Part shown: positions 1 through 11,409 of the stretch, in pieces
Position numbering within the stretch: position 1 is the stretch's first letter
Layout of the letters: every line of letters starts with the position of its first letter
Assembly (NCBI GenBank): GCA_950097015.1
Contig: CATNEN010000001.1
Coordinates: 14,873,001 to 14,937,000, forward strand
Direction of reading: 5' to 3'
Length of the DNA: 64,000 nucleotides
Source of the DNA: Macrostomum hystrix
Taxonomy: Eukaryota > Platyhelminthes > Macrostomidae
Translations under genes and position numbers: made by a program
The notes under the pieces: generated by a model
Seen by the model: the letters and a program-made list of their open reading frames with translations, nothing else
Told to the model about the DNA's origin: nothing
Database searches by the model: none

Positions 1-1349
1 CATTTTTTGAGGAGCAGCAGTAGAGAGAAAGTTTTGGGGGCATGAAAAATGTACAGTTCCCTAATACCCAAAGCACAGATGTGATTGTGATTGGGCAGAT
101 GTGATTCTGCCTGCATATCTATCAGTTTTGCGTGCTTTCAAGATTTAACCGAATGGCCAAATTTAGATAATGCTAACACTTTTATGCCAGTGCCCACATC
201 CCCACTGGAATTATTCATTATGGTGATAGTGATTCCAAACGATTCGGACACATTAAAAAACACAAATCAGTTTTGTCCCAATAAGGAGTACTGTCTAAAT
301 TACTGTCTAAATAGCTAGATTTACTGATTTACTGATTTATCACAGTCTAAAAAGATACAAGTCTATAAATTATTTATACTAATGTGTCAATATAAAAAAC
401 TGACCAGCTATGCATATTGTCTATTATAAAAAAGCTGACAATAGCTACACATATACACCAATGTCTGTGCAAAATAAACTTTTTTAGAAATTTGAAGTGG
501 AGTTCTTTTAATATTCTATAAAAATGGTTGATTAAGTTTTTTAAATATATTATGCCTTATCCTGAATATTATTTTTAAAAATTATTAACAATGGCAAGCA
601 GTTATACCTGGGGTTAACACTATATTATTTTCTGGCATATTCAATATATATAACAAAATCAGCTCTATCAATATACTACATATGCCAATTTTAGTATTAG
701 CAATGAACAATATACACAGAAGTTATTTTTACACATTTTTAATTATTTTAAGCCTAATTTCCAACCAGAAATTTTGGTCTTTTTGAACTTAATCCTTTAA
801 AATAGTTCCAGCTTTAGCACATTCAGTTCATCATTTAGTACACATAAATATGTGTCTATATTGGTTCTTAGGGTTGCTGAAAAACTTTTTTGTTTTATCT
901 AAACAACTACTTTCTATGGAATGGATTTTTTATCACAAGATGACCACACCTTGTGAGATATAGGGAAAAAATACTTTTAGCTGGTTTTAGCTAAAACAAA
1001 CAATTTTAGCTGGCTTTTTGGGAATTACAAAAAATATTAAAATGTAATAGAGTGAAGGGGGACTTATTAAATATTACTCATACTTATTCAAGAATTGGCC
1101 TTAAGACTTTTTTGGGTTACCCAATACATAGGAATACCATAGTAAGTGAGGCATTACGTTTTAAAGGTTTCTGAGTTAGGTAAATTTTATGTGATGTAAG
1201 AAAAATAAAAAGGCTTAAACTTTAATTGTGGGATATGTCCTACTAAAGATAAAATTATTTATTTATTATAGAGTAAGAAAGACTTTTGGCGGTATCCAAA
1301 TATATATGCATCAGAAACTTTTACAATAAAAAAATGATAGCAACTACAT
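1..1349. other. AT-rich intergenic or intronic sequence, no gene seen
   Basis: The stretch is AT-rich with stop codons in all frames. The only open frame of note (91-318, 75 codons) lacks any domain and has low-complexity composition, so I do not call it a gene. Confidence 0.6.
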
Positions 1350-1628
1350 CATACATGCGCAACCTCCCAAATCTTAGCCGGCCGTGCGACTTAGTTTTTG
1401 CTCTCATTTGCGACTTAGTTCGTTTCATTGCTCTATTTACGACTTAGTTTGCTCTCATTTGCTCTTTTTCTCTCCCCTTTTTCCTTTTCTTCACGCCTTC
1501 CTTTTTTGTCCCTTGGTCCCCCCTTTGATTTTTTTGCGCTTGGTCGATTGGTTTTTGCGACTTACCTTGCTTGGCCCTCGTTTCACCCGGCCGGTTCGGC
1601 CGGGTCGGCCGGGTGTTGCGCATGTATG
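1350..1628. mobile_element. hAT-like MITE, 279 bp, with 8-bp target duplication
   Basis: The element opens with CATACATGCGCAAC and closes with its reverse complement. It is flanked by the identical 8-bp word AACTACAT at 1342-1349 and 1629-1636. An 8-bp duplication with short inverted repeats is the hAT signature. The inside is CT-rich, repeats GCGACTTAGT-like words and ends in GGCCGG-rich sequence. It encodes nothing convincing; the ORFs across it are low-complexity readings. Confidence 0.75.
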
Positions 1629-3270
1629 AACTACATTCTTCCAATGAAGCTGATACTTATTTTGTTTGCTAATTTTTTAATTTCATAGACAATTATTGTT
1701 TTTTTAATTAGGTTAAATCAGACTAGTTTTCACTTAACTTTTCATAAAACTATGTCTATGATCAAACACCAACTTTACAAAACATTTTTCTAAGTTTACA
1801 GGTAAACTACAACAGATTGTCAACAACCCTATTTTCTATTGGGTCATAACCTATTGGAAAACCAAAAATATTTTATAGGATTAAAGTTAAAGAAGCCCAA
1901 AATTTCAGGCATATTCAACATTAAATGTACTATGGAAACTAGTCAGTGCTAGCCTACTATTCAGTGGATCAAATGTGACAAAGAAAAATTAAGTTTTTTT
2001 TTCTTTAAGATTATATTATATTTAATTTAATTTCTAAGCACAAAATAAAAGACAGTACACTACAAAATATAAAATTGAAGTGGATTTACTATGCAAGCAA
2101 GATGAGTAGATACTAAAAAAGCATTAGGATTAGGCCTATAATCTCAAAAAAGTTATGTTGCCAGTTGGGAACAGCATTTGGAATTTGACAAATGTCTAAC
2201 TTTATATAGCAAGTACCAAAATAGGCCTAAACAAAAAAGTTACTGCCTTATTTTTTTACAGTTACAAAAGTTACTGTTTACTTTTTTTATTTACTTTTAT
2301 ATCTTATTAAAAATTGTGTCACTAAATGCTTTAAAATACTATTGTCTTTAAATTGGTCATAGGGGCCTATTTCAACACATTTAGCAATTTTAACTAATAT
2401 ACAGTCATTATCAATTATACTAAAAAAGAAAAGTGTGGGTCAATTCACTCAAAGTGGCCTTGTTGTTGTTCTAGCAAATGTGTTGTCCGATTTATAGATT
2501 TTTTCTAGTTGAGTTACTTAAATTGCGTATACAGATAAGGTTAGGCCTCAGAGACTTTGACAATGACAACGTAGTTGGAGAGATTAGTAGCTTTAGCTAG
2601 GCCTACTAAAACTACAAAATATTCTTAGGCAAGCAAAACTAGTCCTAGGCTCTAGCAAAGTAATAAAAACTGGACATAAAACATATTATATAAAACTGGA
2701 TATAAACACACCACTTAACGTTTCCTACTTTGTAAATTGCAATGCTGAGTAAGGAACTAGAAACAATGTATTTATCAAGTTAAAGTTAAACGGAATAATA
2801 AAAAGCACTCACTCGTTGGATCATGTTCCATTGATTAGGACTCAAAATAAAGTTCAAATATAAAGCTGGCGACAGTTGAATATAATAATAAAGTGCCAGT
2901 CGTTTCGTCTGCTGCCAGACGTCTTAACTTTCCCGATTGACATGTGACGACATGTTCATTTATCGTAGCCGTACAATTCTTGTAAATACTATCTTTTTTT
3001 CTTATTATAACAATACAGTATCAGAAATATTATGTACGGTACACTATTCTGGTTTTTATTTAGTACTTCACTCTTCATATGTAATTACAAGCTTTTTGCC
3101 TTACATTTATTTTATTCTGTGAGTAGAATTTGGCTCTGACCTTGACCCTATCTGAACAGAAGCCAATAATTTTTTTAAATCAAGAGGCTTTTATCTATCA
3201 CTGAAGTATCCTGCTTTTAATAATTTAATTTTCGCACATTTGCTAATATATTTGAAAAGACTGGGGTGTA
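1629..3270. other. AT-rich non-coding sequence
   Basis: No gene is recognised. AGGCCTA-type words are frequent, as in the presumed introns at 52-54 kb. On the minus strand near 2825-2810 there is an ATG followed by three codons and GTGAGTGC, which could be the first coding exon and donor of a gene leaving the window. That is a guess from consensus only. Confidence 0.4.
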
Positions 3271-3279
3271 CTACACATT

Positions 3280-5331
3280 GGGTGTGTATAAAGCCAGGGC
3301 TCGGCTGGAGGTCAGTGGCATTAAAACAAAGTTTAAAGAATAGTCGGGCAGATAAGTCGAAACATGAAGAATAAAAGAAATTCCTGTGCGTGTATTAATT
3401 ATGATTCTTATTATAAATTTTTTAATAATCTTTACATCACGAAATTAGTTACATAAAATTTTTTAATCTCATTTTTCCGGCCGTAATTACGTCAAATATT
3501 AAGTCACATATTAATATTGATATAAAGTCAAATAGACGCTATTCGAATTTTAAAACGGCGAAAGCTTTCGTATAAAAATTTTATCGTAGGGGCTTATAAA
3601 CCGCTCATAAACCCGTCATAAGCCGAAGGTTGGTTTTTTGAACGACCAGACCAAGTTATAAGTAACAAAGCTGCTTGAAACAATTAGTGGCGAATAAGAG
3701 CTACATCAAGATCTAGTAGAAAAGTTGTTTTCCATTTGTGGCGAACGAGTTTAAAAAAAGTGGGTTTATAGCGAGTCGCTAGTGAAACGTGAGTGTTAGA
3801 AGTAACATCGCTGCTTGAAATAAATTAGTGGCGAATAAGAGTTACATCAAGATCTAGTAGAAAAGTTTTTCATTTGTGGCGAACGAGTTTTAAAAAAGTG
3901 GGTTTATAGCGAGTCGCTAGTGAAACGTTCGTGTAATCTTATCTAATCTTTCGCTTCCGCTTGAAATAATACGAGAGTTTTAGCATAACCAATGCTCGAT
4001 TGTACACGCAATATTTTCTCAATATTGTAATTCAATATCGAAAATATCATTGCAAAGCGATATTCTCAAAATAATATATTATAAAATACAGAATAAAAAG
4101 AATTTTTTAATACAAATGCCATAATCAAGCCCTTGTTTTGCAATAACATGGTGGTAAATTCTAGCAATTTTCGCAATCTTTAACTTCAACCGTGTACTCT
4201 AAAAAGACTTAAACCTAAAGTGCAGCTGAAAGTAAAGTGTTAAAGCAGTTATAGTGACGTCCTGCTCGATAATTTCCGATGGCCTTTTGTCTAGGACGCT
4301 TGAATGTCTTGGACGCGTACATGACATTTTGGTTCGAATCTGTCGGCAATGCATTTTTGTCCGAGAGTGTTTTTAATCAAAGTTTTACACTGACCAGCTG
4401 CAATCGTCTAACAACACCAATATACTATGTTTTTAGTATAACTTCTAACCATTTCTCTAAATAATTGAACTTTTTATAGTCGTACTTATTAGCGTATGCT
4501 GTCTGAATTTATCACGAAAAAGGTAACCGATATGTTTAGAAAAACTGAAAATAGAATTTTAGGATCTTTTCCATTTGCGTCAATGGAATTTATTCTGATT
4601 GGATAGGTCAGCAAAGTTATAACAAAAAACATTTGCTTTGGTAATAATTTGTTATTTGCAAACCTCAATATGTTAATATGGCTTGTGGCTTGAAGTTGTT
4701 ATTGTACTAAGATTCTATGATGTGAATCAACCCACCCTTCTCCTTAAGGTTCTATGTTTCTAATGTTCAAATTTAAATTATTTTTTCAAAAAGCTTTCTA
4801 AAATACAACCATTTCGTTCGCTATAATTAAATTATTTATTTGATAAATTAAGCTTCTGAAAACTATTTTAGCGCTGAGCTGTCCAACTGTACAGATTTTT
4901 TCTCAAAGTTTACATAATAACTTTTGATACTAAATAAAAGCCTGCTTGCTTGTCCATACTTTTGAATTATACAAAAATTAAAAATTTTGTGTGCAAAATT
5001 TTATTATGTATATGCATAAAAGTTGTTCTAAAAAATTAAAGAAAAATTTATACGATAATTTATTTATACGAAAGCTTTCGCCGTTTTAAAATTCGAATAG
5101 CCTCTATTTCAATTTGACGTAATTACGGCCGGTAAAAAGGAAATTAAAAAATTCAATGTAACTAATTTTGTGATGTAAAGATTAATTAAAAAATTTATGA
5201 AAACAATCATAATTAATACGCGCATATGAAATTATTTTATTCTTCATGTTTCGACTTATCTGCCCGACTATTCTTTAAACTTTGTTTTAACGCCACTGAC
5301 CTCCAGCCGAGCCCTGGCTTTATACACACCC
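3280..5331. mobile_element. MULE-like foldback element with ~300-bp terminal inverted repeats
   Basis: Both ends begin GGGTGTGTATAAAGCCAGGG when read inward, and the inverted repeats stay alignable for about 280-310 bp (3280 to about 3588 and about 5051 to 5331). The 9-bp word CTACACATT flanks the element exactly at 3271-3279 and 5332-5340. Long inverted repeats with a 9-bp duplication fit Mutator-like elements. The interior has no transposase ORF, so the copy is non-autonomous. It contains a roughly 140-bp direct repeat (about 3655-3793 and 3795-3935) sharing AAGATCTAGTAGAAAAG and GTGGGTTTATAGCGAGTCGC. Confidence 0.85.
3655..3935 (+). repeat. ~140-bp tandem duplication inside the foldback element
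   Basis: Two copies about 140 bp apart share TAGTGGCGAATAAGAG, AAGATCTAGTAGAAAAG and GTGGGTTTATAGCGAGTCGC with a few substitutions and small indels. Confidence 0.85.
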
Positions 5332-5611
5332 CTACACATTCTAAATAAAATACGCGTACAAGTTTGCATGTCAAATTTGCGCGCATACGGCTACTGTACA
5401 TCTGATACCAAAACTACACAATTTCAAGACGAGAATGTGAAGACTAATTATTCGTTTATTCTACTTAATCATTGAGCTACATTTTTTTTACTTTATTTCG
5501 AGATTTAGTCTGTTTAGCTTTTGTTTTATTAGAGAGGTTAAAATGAACTTAAACTGCAGTTTAGGGTGCGTTCGAGTAGCTTAAAATGACTTAAACTAAA
5601 CTTAAACTTAA

Positions 5612-5702
5612 ATTTAAGCTCTCAGCATTTAAGCTCTCAGCATTTAAGCTCTCAGCATTTAAGCTCTCAGAATTTAAGCTCTCAGCATTTAAGCTCTCAG
5701 CA
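5612..5702. repeat. 15-bp tandem repeat, about six copies
   Basis: The unit AAGCTCTCAGCATTT repeats about six times directly next to the splice donor of the minus-strand exon ending at 5710. On that strand it would be the start of the following intron. Confidence 0.9.
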
Positions 5703-5709
5703 CACTTAC

Positions 5710-6646
5710 CAACTGGTGGATCAAGGCGGTCGACTACCATTGCCGCCTGAAGCCGCTGCGCCTCACCCAGCACGTCGACTGGCTGCTGGTGTTCCTGGTC
5801 GACCGGCTGCTGGTTCGACGGGGCGACCGACCCCTGCAGAATGGCCGGCAGAGTGCGCAGGTCGCTGCCCTTGACTTGGACGCCGTGGGTCCACAGTGCG
5901 CAGCGGGCACCCACGCGCCAGTACATCCTCTGGATTAAAATGGAATGGGTGGGATACAGCTCTCAGGTCAGCAAGAGAGCGAGAGCGAGAGCGACAGAGA
6001 GCGAGAGAGCGAGAGCGAGAGAGCGAGAGCGAAAGCGAGAGCGAAAGCAAGAGCGAAAGCGAGAGCGAAAGTGAGAGCGAAAGTGAGAGCGAAAGTGAGA
6101 GCGAAAGTGAGCGAAAGCGAGAGCGAAAGCGAGAGCGAAAGCGAAAGCGAGAGCAAGAGCGAGAGCGAAAGCGAAAGCGAGAGCGAAAGCGAGAGCGAAA
6201 GCGAGAGCGAAAGCGAGAGCGAAAGCGAAAGCGAGAGCAAGAGCGAGAGCGAAAGCGAAAGCGAGAGCGAAAGCGAGAGCGAAAGCGAGAGCGAAAGCGA
6301 GAGCGAAAGCGAGAGCGAAAGCGAGAGCGAGAGAGCAAGAGCGTGCGAGCGAGAGCGAGAGAGCGAGAGAGCGAGAGCAAGTGGCAGGGAAGGAAAATAA
6401 TAACATAGGATGAGTACTTACGGCGTTCCCGCCAGAGTACTGATACGTCTGCGGGGCGTGCCTCCTCGCCGGACCCGCACCCAGAAGGCACAGGCACAAA
6501 CGATCCCGCACCTGTGCGGGTTTGACTTCCATGTTTACCCAGATGGCAAATTTGCCAACTGGGCAAACAAAATGGGCCCCGACTGCTGGCTCGATTACGC
6601 CCATTTCTCCTGGGCCCCGCTGTAAGATCTCTTCCACCTTCATGTC
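5710..6646 (-). CDS. Two coding exons of an unrecognised gene
   Basis: I do not recognise the product. Exon A runs 6646-6422 and exon B 5929-5710 on the minus strand. Exon A is preceded by an acceptor (TTTCATCAACCAG) and ends at a strong donor (GCC|GTAAGTACTC). Exon B follows an acceptor (CATTTTAATCCAG) and ends at G|GTAAGTGTG. Both are open in one frame; the first junction is phase 0 and the second donor is phase 1. Together they give about 148 residues, including the stretches GVIEPAVGAHFVCPVGKF and YWRVGARCALWTHGVQVKG. The two 'VGA(H/R)' segments might belong to small barrel-like folds, but that is speculation. GC content is far above the AT-rich surroundings, which supports coding. Start, stop and further exons are not visible. 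A gene fragment carried by a repeat is an alternative. Confidence 0.5.
5971..6382. repeat. GAGCGA/GCGAAA hexanucleotide-type repeat inside an intron
   Basis: Purine-only units of GAGAGC, GAGCGA and GCGAAA fill most of the 492-bp intron (6421-5930, minus) between the two exons of the unrecognised gene. Because the period is a multiple of three, several long ORFs of alternating Arg/Glu or Ser/Leu appear in all frames. They are artefacts of the repeat. Confidence 0.92.
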
Positions 6647-6649
6647 CTG

Positions 6650-6948
6650 GTTGATGAAATGAAATGACTAATTTCTAGGAAGCTGAAATGGAAAGACGAA
6701 TTAAGAGTTTCCTTATTGAACCTTTCGCAAGGGCTGCAATTGCCATAGACATCTTGCGTACGTAACGTACCACTAGCCTTCGTGATGATATTCATTGGTT
6801 ATTTTATGAAATACACAAGCTTACACAAAATTAAAAAAACGTCCATAAACACTTGGCCACACTGGCGGTCCCCACTGGCGGGTAAATGTTGTACATAGCC
6901 AGGCGCCATGCTATATAGAATAGCTTAGTAGTTATAGGAACATTCTCT
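6650..6948. other. Short non-coding stretch
   Basis: On the minus strand this lies upstream of exon A of the unrecognised gene and would be intron. No other signal is seen. Confidence 0.4.
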
Positions 6949-7290
6949 GCCATGCTGTTTCTTACAATGCGCCATGCTGTTTCTTACAATGCGCCATGCT
7001 GTTTTTTACAATGCGCCATGCTGTTTCTAAAAGTGCGCCATGCTGTTTCTAATAATGTGCGCCATGCTGTTTCTAATGAACAGTGCCATGCTGTTTCTGA
7101 TTAACAACGCCATGCTGTTTTAATTACAAGCGCCATGCTATAAGGAATAGCATGGTACATATAGAAACATAGGCCGCCGAGCTGTTTCTGATAAAGTGCG
7201 CCATCCTGTTTCTTTTGACAGTGTCATGCTGTTTTAAATTAACAGCGCCATGCTATAAGGAATAGCATGGTACATATAGGAACATTTGCA
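6949..7290 (+). repeat. Degenerate ~20-bp repeat built on GCGCCATGCTGTTTC
   Basis: At least ten copies of GCGCCATGCTGTTTC, or decayed versions, are spaced by about 20-30 bp. A longer word around CGCCATGCTATAAGGAATAG followed by CATGGTACATATAG occurs twice (about 7130-7168 and 7246-7282), with a partial copy near 6905. Confidence 0.85.
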
Positions 7291-8187
7291 AAAATGAAAC
7301 CCTAATCTCTTAGAGTTTCTATAGGAGCGAATACTCTAAGTTAGACGCCAATCAGTGGCCGAAAACCTCTCAGCCGGTTCACGGCGACATAGGAGTCTCC
7401 AGAAAAGGAACTCAAAATCCAGGCGCATTTTTTAGTCTGCACATCCTTTTGTTATTAATTATGCGATTGCCAGATTGCCAGTTATATTTTGTAGCAAATT
7501 ACGTGCACAAAAGAAGAAATGCAAAAAAGTTGCAAAGTTTGATTACTCCTGTCTCCATGCCTGCTGGATCGAATTTTCTCAAATTTGTTTCATTTTAAAG
7601 ACCATATTTCGCAATTTCTAAGCTATATTTCACTTTTCCTCTATACCCTTTGCAATTTGCAATCGTGTTTTCACTCATTTAGCCAGATTTGTGACTTAGT
7701 TCTGCTTCTGTGAGCTACTCATTGGACTGCCTATTTAGGGCTTCAGATGCAATGACTCTTTGTCGATACTAATTCTGTCCCACTACAAATAAAAAACCAT
7801 GGCATTGGCGGTGTCAACTATAGGAAATTTTCTAAAGACAAAAGTTGTTTTCAGAAGCAAAATACTAAAACTTGAACTCGAAGTCCAAGCAAATAAATAT
7901 TTGTATGTATGTGACAATGTTTTAGTTGTATCATTATGTTTTATTGTATATACGTTCTGCTCTTATTATAAAAAAAAGTAAAAATATAAAAAATCAAAAA
8001 CGCACCAAAAATATATATTTTGTTAATCTTTGTACCATAATAAAAGTAATACTGTGTGTAAATAATTTTGTTTTATTTTTTATCTTGTAAATAATATTGT
8101 GTAAAATGTTGCCATTAAAACAAAAGTTAATTTTTCTCTGTATATATAGCCGCAAATTTTGACTAAGAAAAATAAAGGGCTGTAAAG
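7291..8187. other. AT-rich non-coding sequence
   Basis: No gene is supported. A 60-codon frame at 7799-7981 ends in a lysine run with one hydrophobic stretch, but it has no context or homology I recognise. Confidence 0.5.
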
Positions 8188-8345
8188 GGTAGTTTGAAGT
8201 TGAAGTTAAAGTTAAAGTTAAAGTTAAAGTTAGTTAAAGTTAAAGTTAAAGTTAAAGTTGAAGTTGAAGTTGAAGTTGAAGTTGAAGTTGTGAGTTGTGT
8301 GTTAAGTTGTGTAAAGTGTAAAGTGTAAAGTGTTAAGTGTGTGTT
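8188..8345 (+). repeat. AAGTTA/AAGTTG hexamer array
   Basis: The hexamers AAGTTA and AAGTTG alternate in blocks for about 100 bp and then decay into AAGTGT and GTTGTG repeats. Confidence 0.9.
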
Positions 8346-8750
8346 TTAAAGCAAATTTCGAAGTTTGAAGTGTTACATTGTGTTATTCATTTTAAGAGAA
8401 GATAGTAGTGAGAATTATACTCAGAACCATACTCAGAATTATACTAAGAATATTGCAAAAAGGAAACTGCTAAACTCTAATCTCGGGGACGCCTAATTGA
8501 CTGGAAACGTGTACAGTTGCCTAGTTACCGCTCGTGCAAATACATACGCTACCATTTGAGAAGCTAAAACGGCCCATTTAAGGACCGCCAGTTAAATATC
8601 TTTTAAATTGAGTCAACAGCGGTGGGATTTTCTTATAAAAGCCAGTTATTAAGTTAGCCCTGTAACAACTTTGGTGACAGCGGTGGGATAGTTAATTTCC
8701 ACCTGCAACAACTTCGGTGTCAGCGTGTCAGCGATAGAATAAAAAGTTAA
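8290..8750 (+). mobile_element. Possible LTR-retrotransposon remnant with primer-binding-site-like words
   Basis: The segment GTAACAACTTTGGTGACAGC, continued by GGTGGGAT (8657-8690), resembles the LTR 3' end plus primer-binding site of Gypsy-type elements. Two related words, CAACAGCGGTGGGATTT near 8616 and CAACTTCGGTGTCAGCG near 8710, lie within 100 bp. No gag/pol frame or partner LTR follows, so this is at most a relic. Confidence 0.35.
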
Positions 8751-9920
8751 ATTTATTAAATAAGGCCCATAACATGTACAAATATGCTTAATCGAGTGAA
8801 GTTCAAACAGCGAATGACTCACCTATCAGTTAAAATCGCCTGAGTTAAGAATAGATAGCTACTCGAAAGCACAATTCCGATAGAAGCAACGCCAAAAGGA
8901 TTCTAGATTTTTTACTAACTTTAAGTACAGATACAGAGTAGATAAAATAGACTCGATCGATATTTTATCAACGTGTTTTATTTGTTACGAAGCCAGTTTA
9001 ATGAGAATTTCGAGAAAAATGTGCGTAATAGTTTACTTAACAGTAGGCATGCAAAAACACATATCGTCTATGAGAAATGCTACTCTAATATGCCACAGAG
9101 TTAGTAATATGCCACCTAAACATATCATCGTAACATCGATGATATTAGGTTGCGCATGATTAATTACGAGCACCAATGTGCTCTATACGTTTAAACTTTA
9201 CAGCAGTGAGTTTACGACTTAAAAGTATTTTATAAGTAAATCAGGCTATTTTAAGTTCGCGACCAGCTTTAACAGCCGTAATAATTTTCGGTCTCCCAAG
9301 CAAATTACTTAATCATTTGTAAGTTATTATTTTAGCCCCCCAAATCCACAAAAAATTTAGTACATTCGTCAAAAATTAGTGCGTTGTTTTTATACAATTC
9401 AATGGTCGTTACTGACGCTAAATATTAATTATTTAGAAAAAGAACCAATCATTCATTAGGTCAATACTTCGGTTCGCAACTTAGGTTGGTGCATTTACAG
9501 AATGTTCCTAGGCGAAGCCTCACTAAGCCTCACTGTTTGGACCGATGCAATTCTGGTGGACCTAAAAAGGGCCGTTTTACTTTATGATTTGCGATTGCAA
9601 CTGTTTTTACTCAATGTTTTTTAAACTTCTTACGATGTTTATAAAAATATATTTTTTACAAAAATTTAATAATATTAATTTTAGGTCATAGAAGACATCT
9701 TTTTTACAATTCTAAAATTTTAAAGGTACACTTCAATACATGCAATCGATTTTTTCGACTAGAGATTACGGAGCTTTGTGAACGCATAGTTTTTTAAATC
9801 GCTTTACCAATTTAATCAGTCCACCTATAACCTCGAATCTTTCTTCAAGCTTTTTTAGGTTAATGCTTTTTATACAGATTTTTGATAGGCAAGGACAGAA
9901 TTTAATCGAATTAAAAGTTT
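8751..9920. other. AT-rich non-coding sequence with one GGCCC-hairpin word
   Basis: No gene is recognised. A copy of the dispersed AAAACGGCCCTTTTTAG word lies on the minus strand at about 9561-9578. Nothing else stands out. Confidence 0.5.
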
Positions 9921-10275
9921 TGTAGTGACCTTCTAGAAATTTCTATTCGTACGTTTTCTAGAAAGTTCTGTGTCTAAAAACAATTTCCCATTTACTGTAT
10001 TTCAATATATTTAATTATTAACAAGTATTCGCATTCTGCTGGTAAAACTAGCGATAAATAACTAGCAGTATTTTCTTAACAATCATTTTGTTATAATGCA
10101 TTATATTTTTCTAGAACTTTCCGGAAGATTATCTCAACATTATAAATATGCAGCAGCTCAGCTGGAATCTCTTCACTAACCCCTTTTTCTAGATTCCAAT
10201 AACATTATTCTATAAACCCATTAACCAATTGAACCACCGCCTTGCTCTCGCCTCATTACCGAAAAACCCACTACA
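9921..10275 (+). repeat. 5' LTR, 355 bp
   Basis: It begins TGTAGTGACC and ends CACTACA. It carries about 15 bp more than the downstream LTR near its 3' end but otherwise matches it almost base for base, indicating a fairly young insertion. Confidence 0.85.
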
Positions 10276-10460
10276 ACTGGTCCGGTGAGGCGCCGTCAAC
10301 CACTACAACTGGTCCGGTGAGGCGCCGTCAACCACTACAACTGGTCCGGTGAGGCGCCGTCAACCACTACAACTGGTCCGGTGAGGCGCCGTCAACCACT
10401 ACAACTGGTCCGGTGAGGCGCCGTCAACCACTACAACTGGTCCGGTGAGGCGCCGAAGCC
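10276..10460 (+). repeat. 32-bp tandem repeat at the primer-binding position of the LTR element
   Basis: Each of about six units contains CACTACA (the LTR 3' end) followed by ACTGGTCCGGTGAGGCGCC. The LTR-interior junction itself, with its candidate primer-binding site (TGGTCC...), has therefore been amplified in tandem. Confidence 0.9.
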
Positions 10461-11409
10461 CCGCCAGGGGCAGGACAACAAACCAACATGTAAAAATATC
10501 GCCTGAACTTTCGCCCGTCATCATCACCGTCAGCACATCGCATGTACCATCGTCAACAATGCCTCACAATCCACTCAGCAATCATCCGATTCCGCAGCAA
10601 CTCCACAGAAACTCAGGACTCCTTCGACGACCAATCAACCACGCCAACACGGGCTAACAAAGGCCTATCGACCGAGCTTCCTGCACCAATCCAGCATCTC
10701 CAAGAGCCGTCAACCGAAGCAGTTACGACCAACATCACCGGGGAGTCACCATTTCAAAGGCCTAACACGAGGTCAGCCGACAAACCGGTGATCGTCCCGG
10801 CCACACCGTCGCATCACATCCGCAGTTTCCGACCCATCTCATGCGCTCCCTCTATGCTGCCCAGCCGCAGAGCGACTGCCCGCCGTCGTCCCCCGCCGTA
10901 GTCCAGGGAGTCGTCTGTCTGCAACTCGGCAACTTCCGTAGGTCGCACCAGCCCCAGCGCCATCCCGCCATTCTGGAGCAGCACAGAAGGACGCACGAGT
11001 GGACCAGCCGCATTTCCATTCGACACATCTACCGCGAAGCGACATCACCACATTCAGCCAGCAATCTTCACCACGAAACCATCAACATCGACATCCGTCT
11101 CGTGCGCTTCGCCTGGTCCCCTCGGCCGCAGAGCGACAACCCGCCTTTCTCCGGTGCACCTCATCCAGGGTGTCGTCTGTCTGCATCCGGCAGCACCCAG
11201 TTTGGTCCCACGTCCGACAACCCGCCAACCGGGAGACCATGCAGTCGAGGACACGAGTGGATCGATCGCCATCACACCAGACTCCATCGCCGAATCCATT
11301 CGAATTGACAGTAACTTATCCTAAGTACCGCATTTCATCGCATATTTTCAAACCAGAGATACTGTACTTTTCCATAGGGACTCTGTCTTCCGCGGGGGGA
11401 CTGTTGTAG
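10445..11409 (+). pseudogene. Internal region of the LTR element with degenerate coding frames
   Basis: Overlapping frames at 10542-10901, 10841-11308 and 10999-11409 encode proline-, serine-, histidine- and arginine-rich peptides. They resemble the low-complexity tails of retroelement polyproteins more than a folded domain. No zinc knuckle, protease or polymerase motif is visible. I treat the region as the decayed interior of the LTR element. Confidence 0.4.

Noticed and set aside
5763-6643. Long Arg/Ser- and Glu/Arg-rich ORFs on both strands
   Set aside because: They read through the purine hexamer repeat, which lies in an intron with clear splice sites on both sides.
7799-7981. Small 60-codon membrane-like ORF
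   Set aside because: No homology, no upstream context and AT-biased composition; chance is sufficient.
10445-11409. Independent basic/proline-rich gene
   Set aside because: It lies exactly between two LTRs and consists of overlapping short frames with no domain. It is better explained as LTR-element interior.
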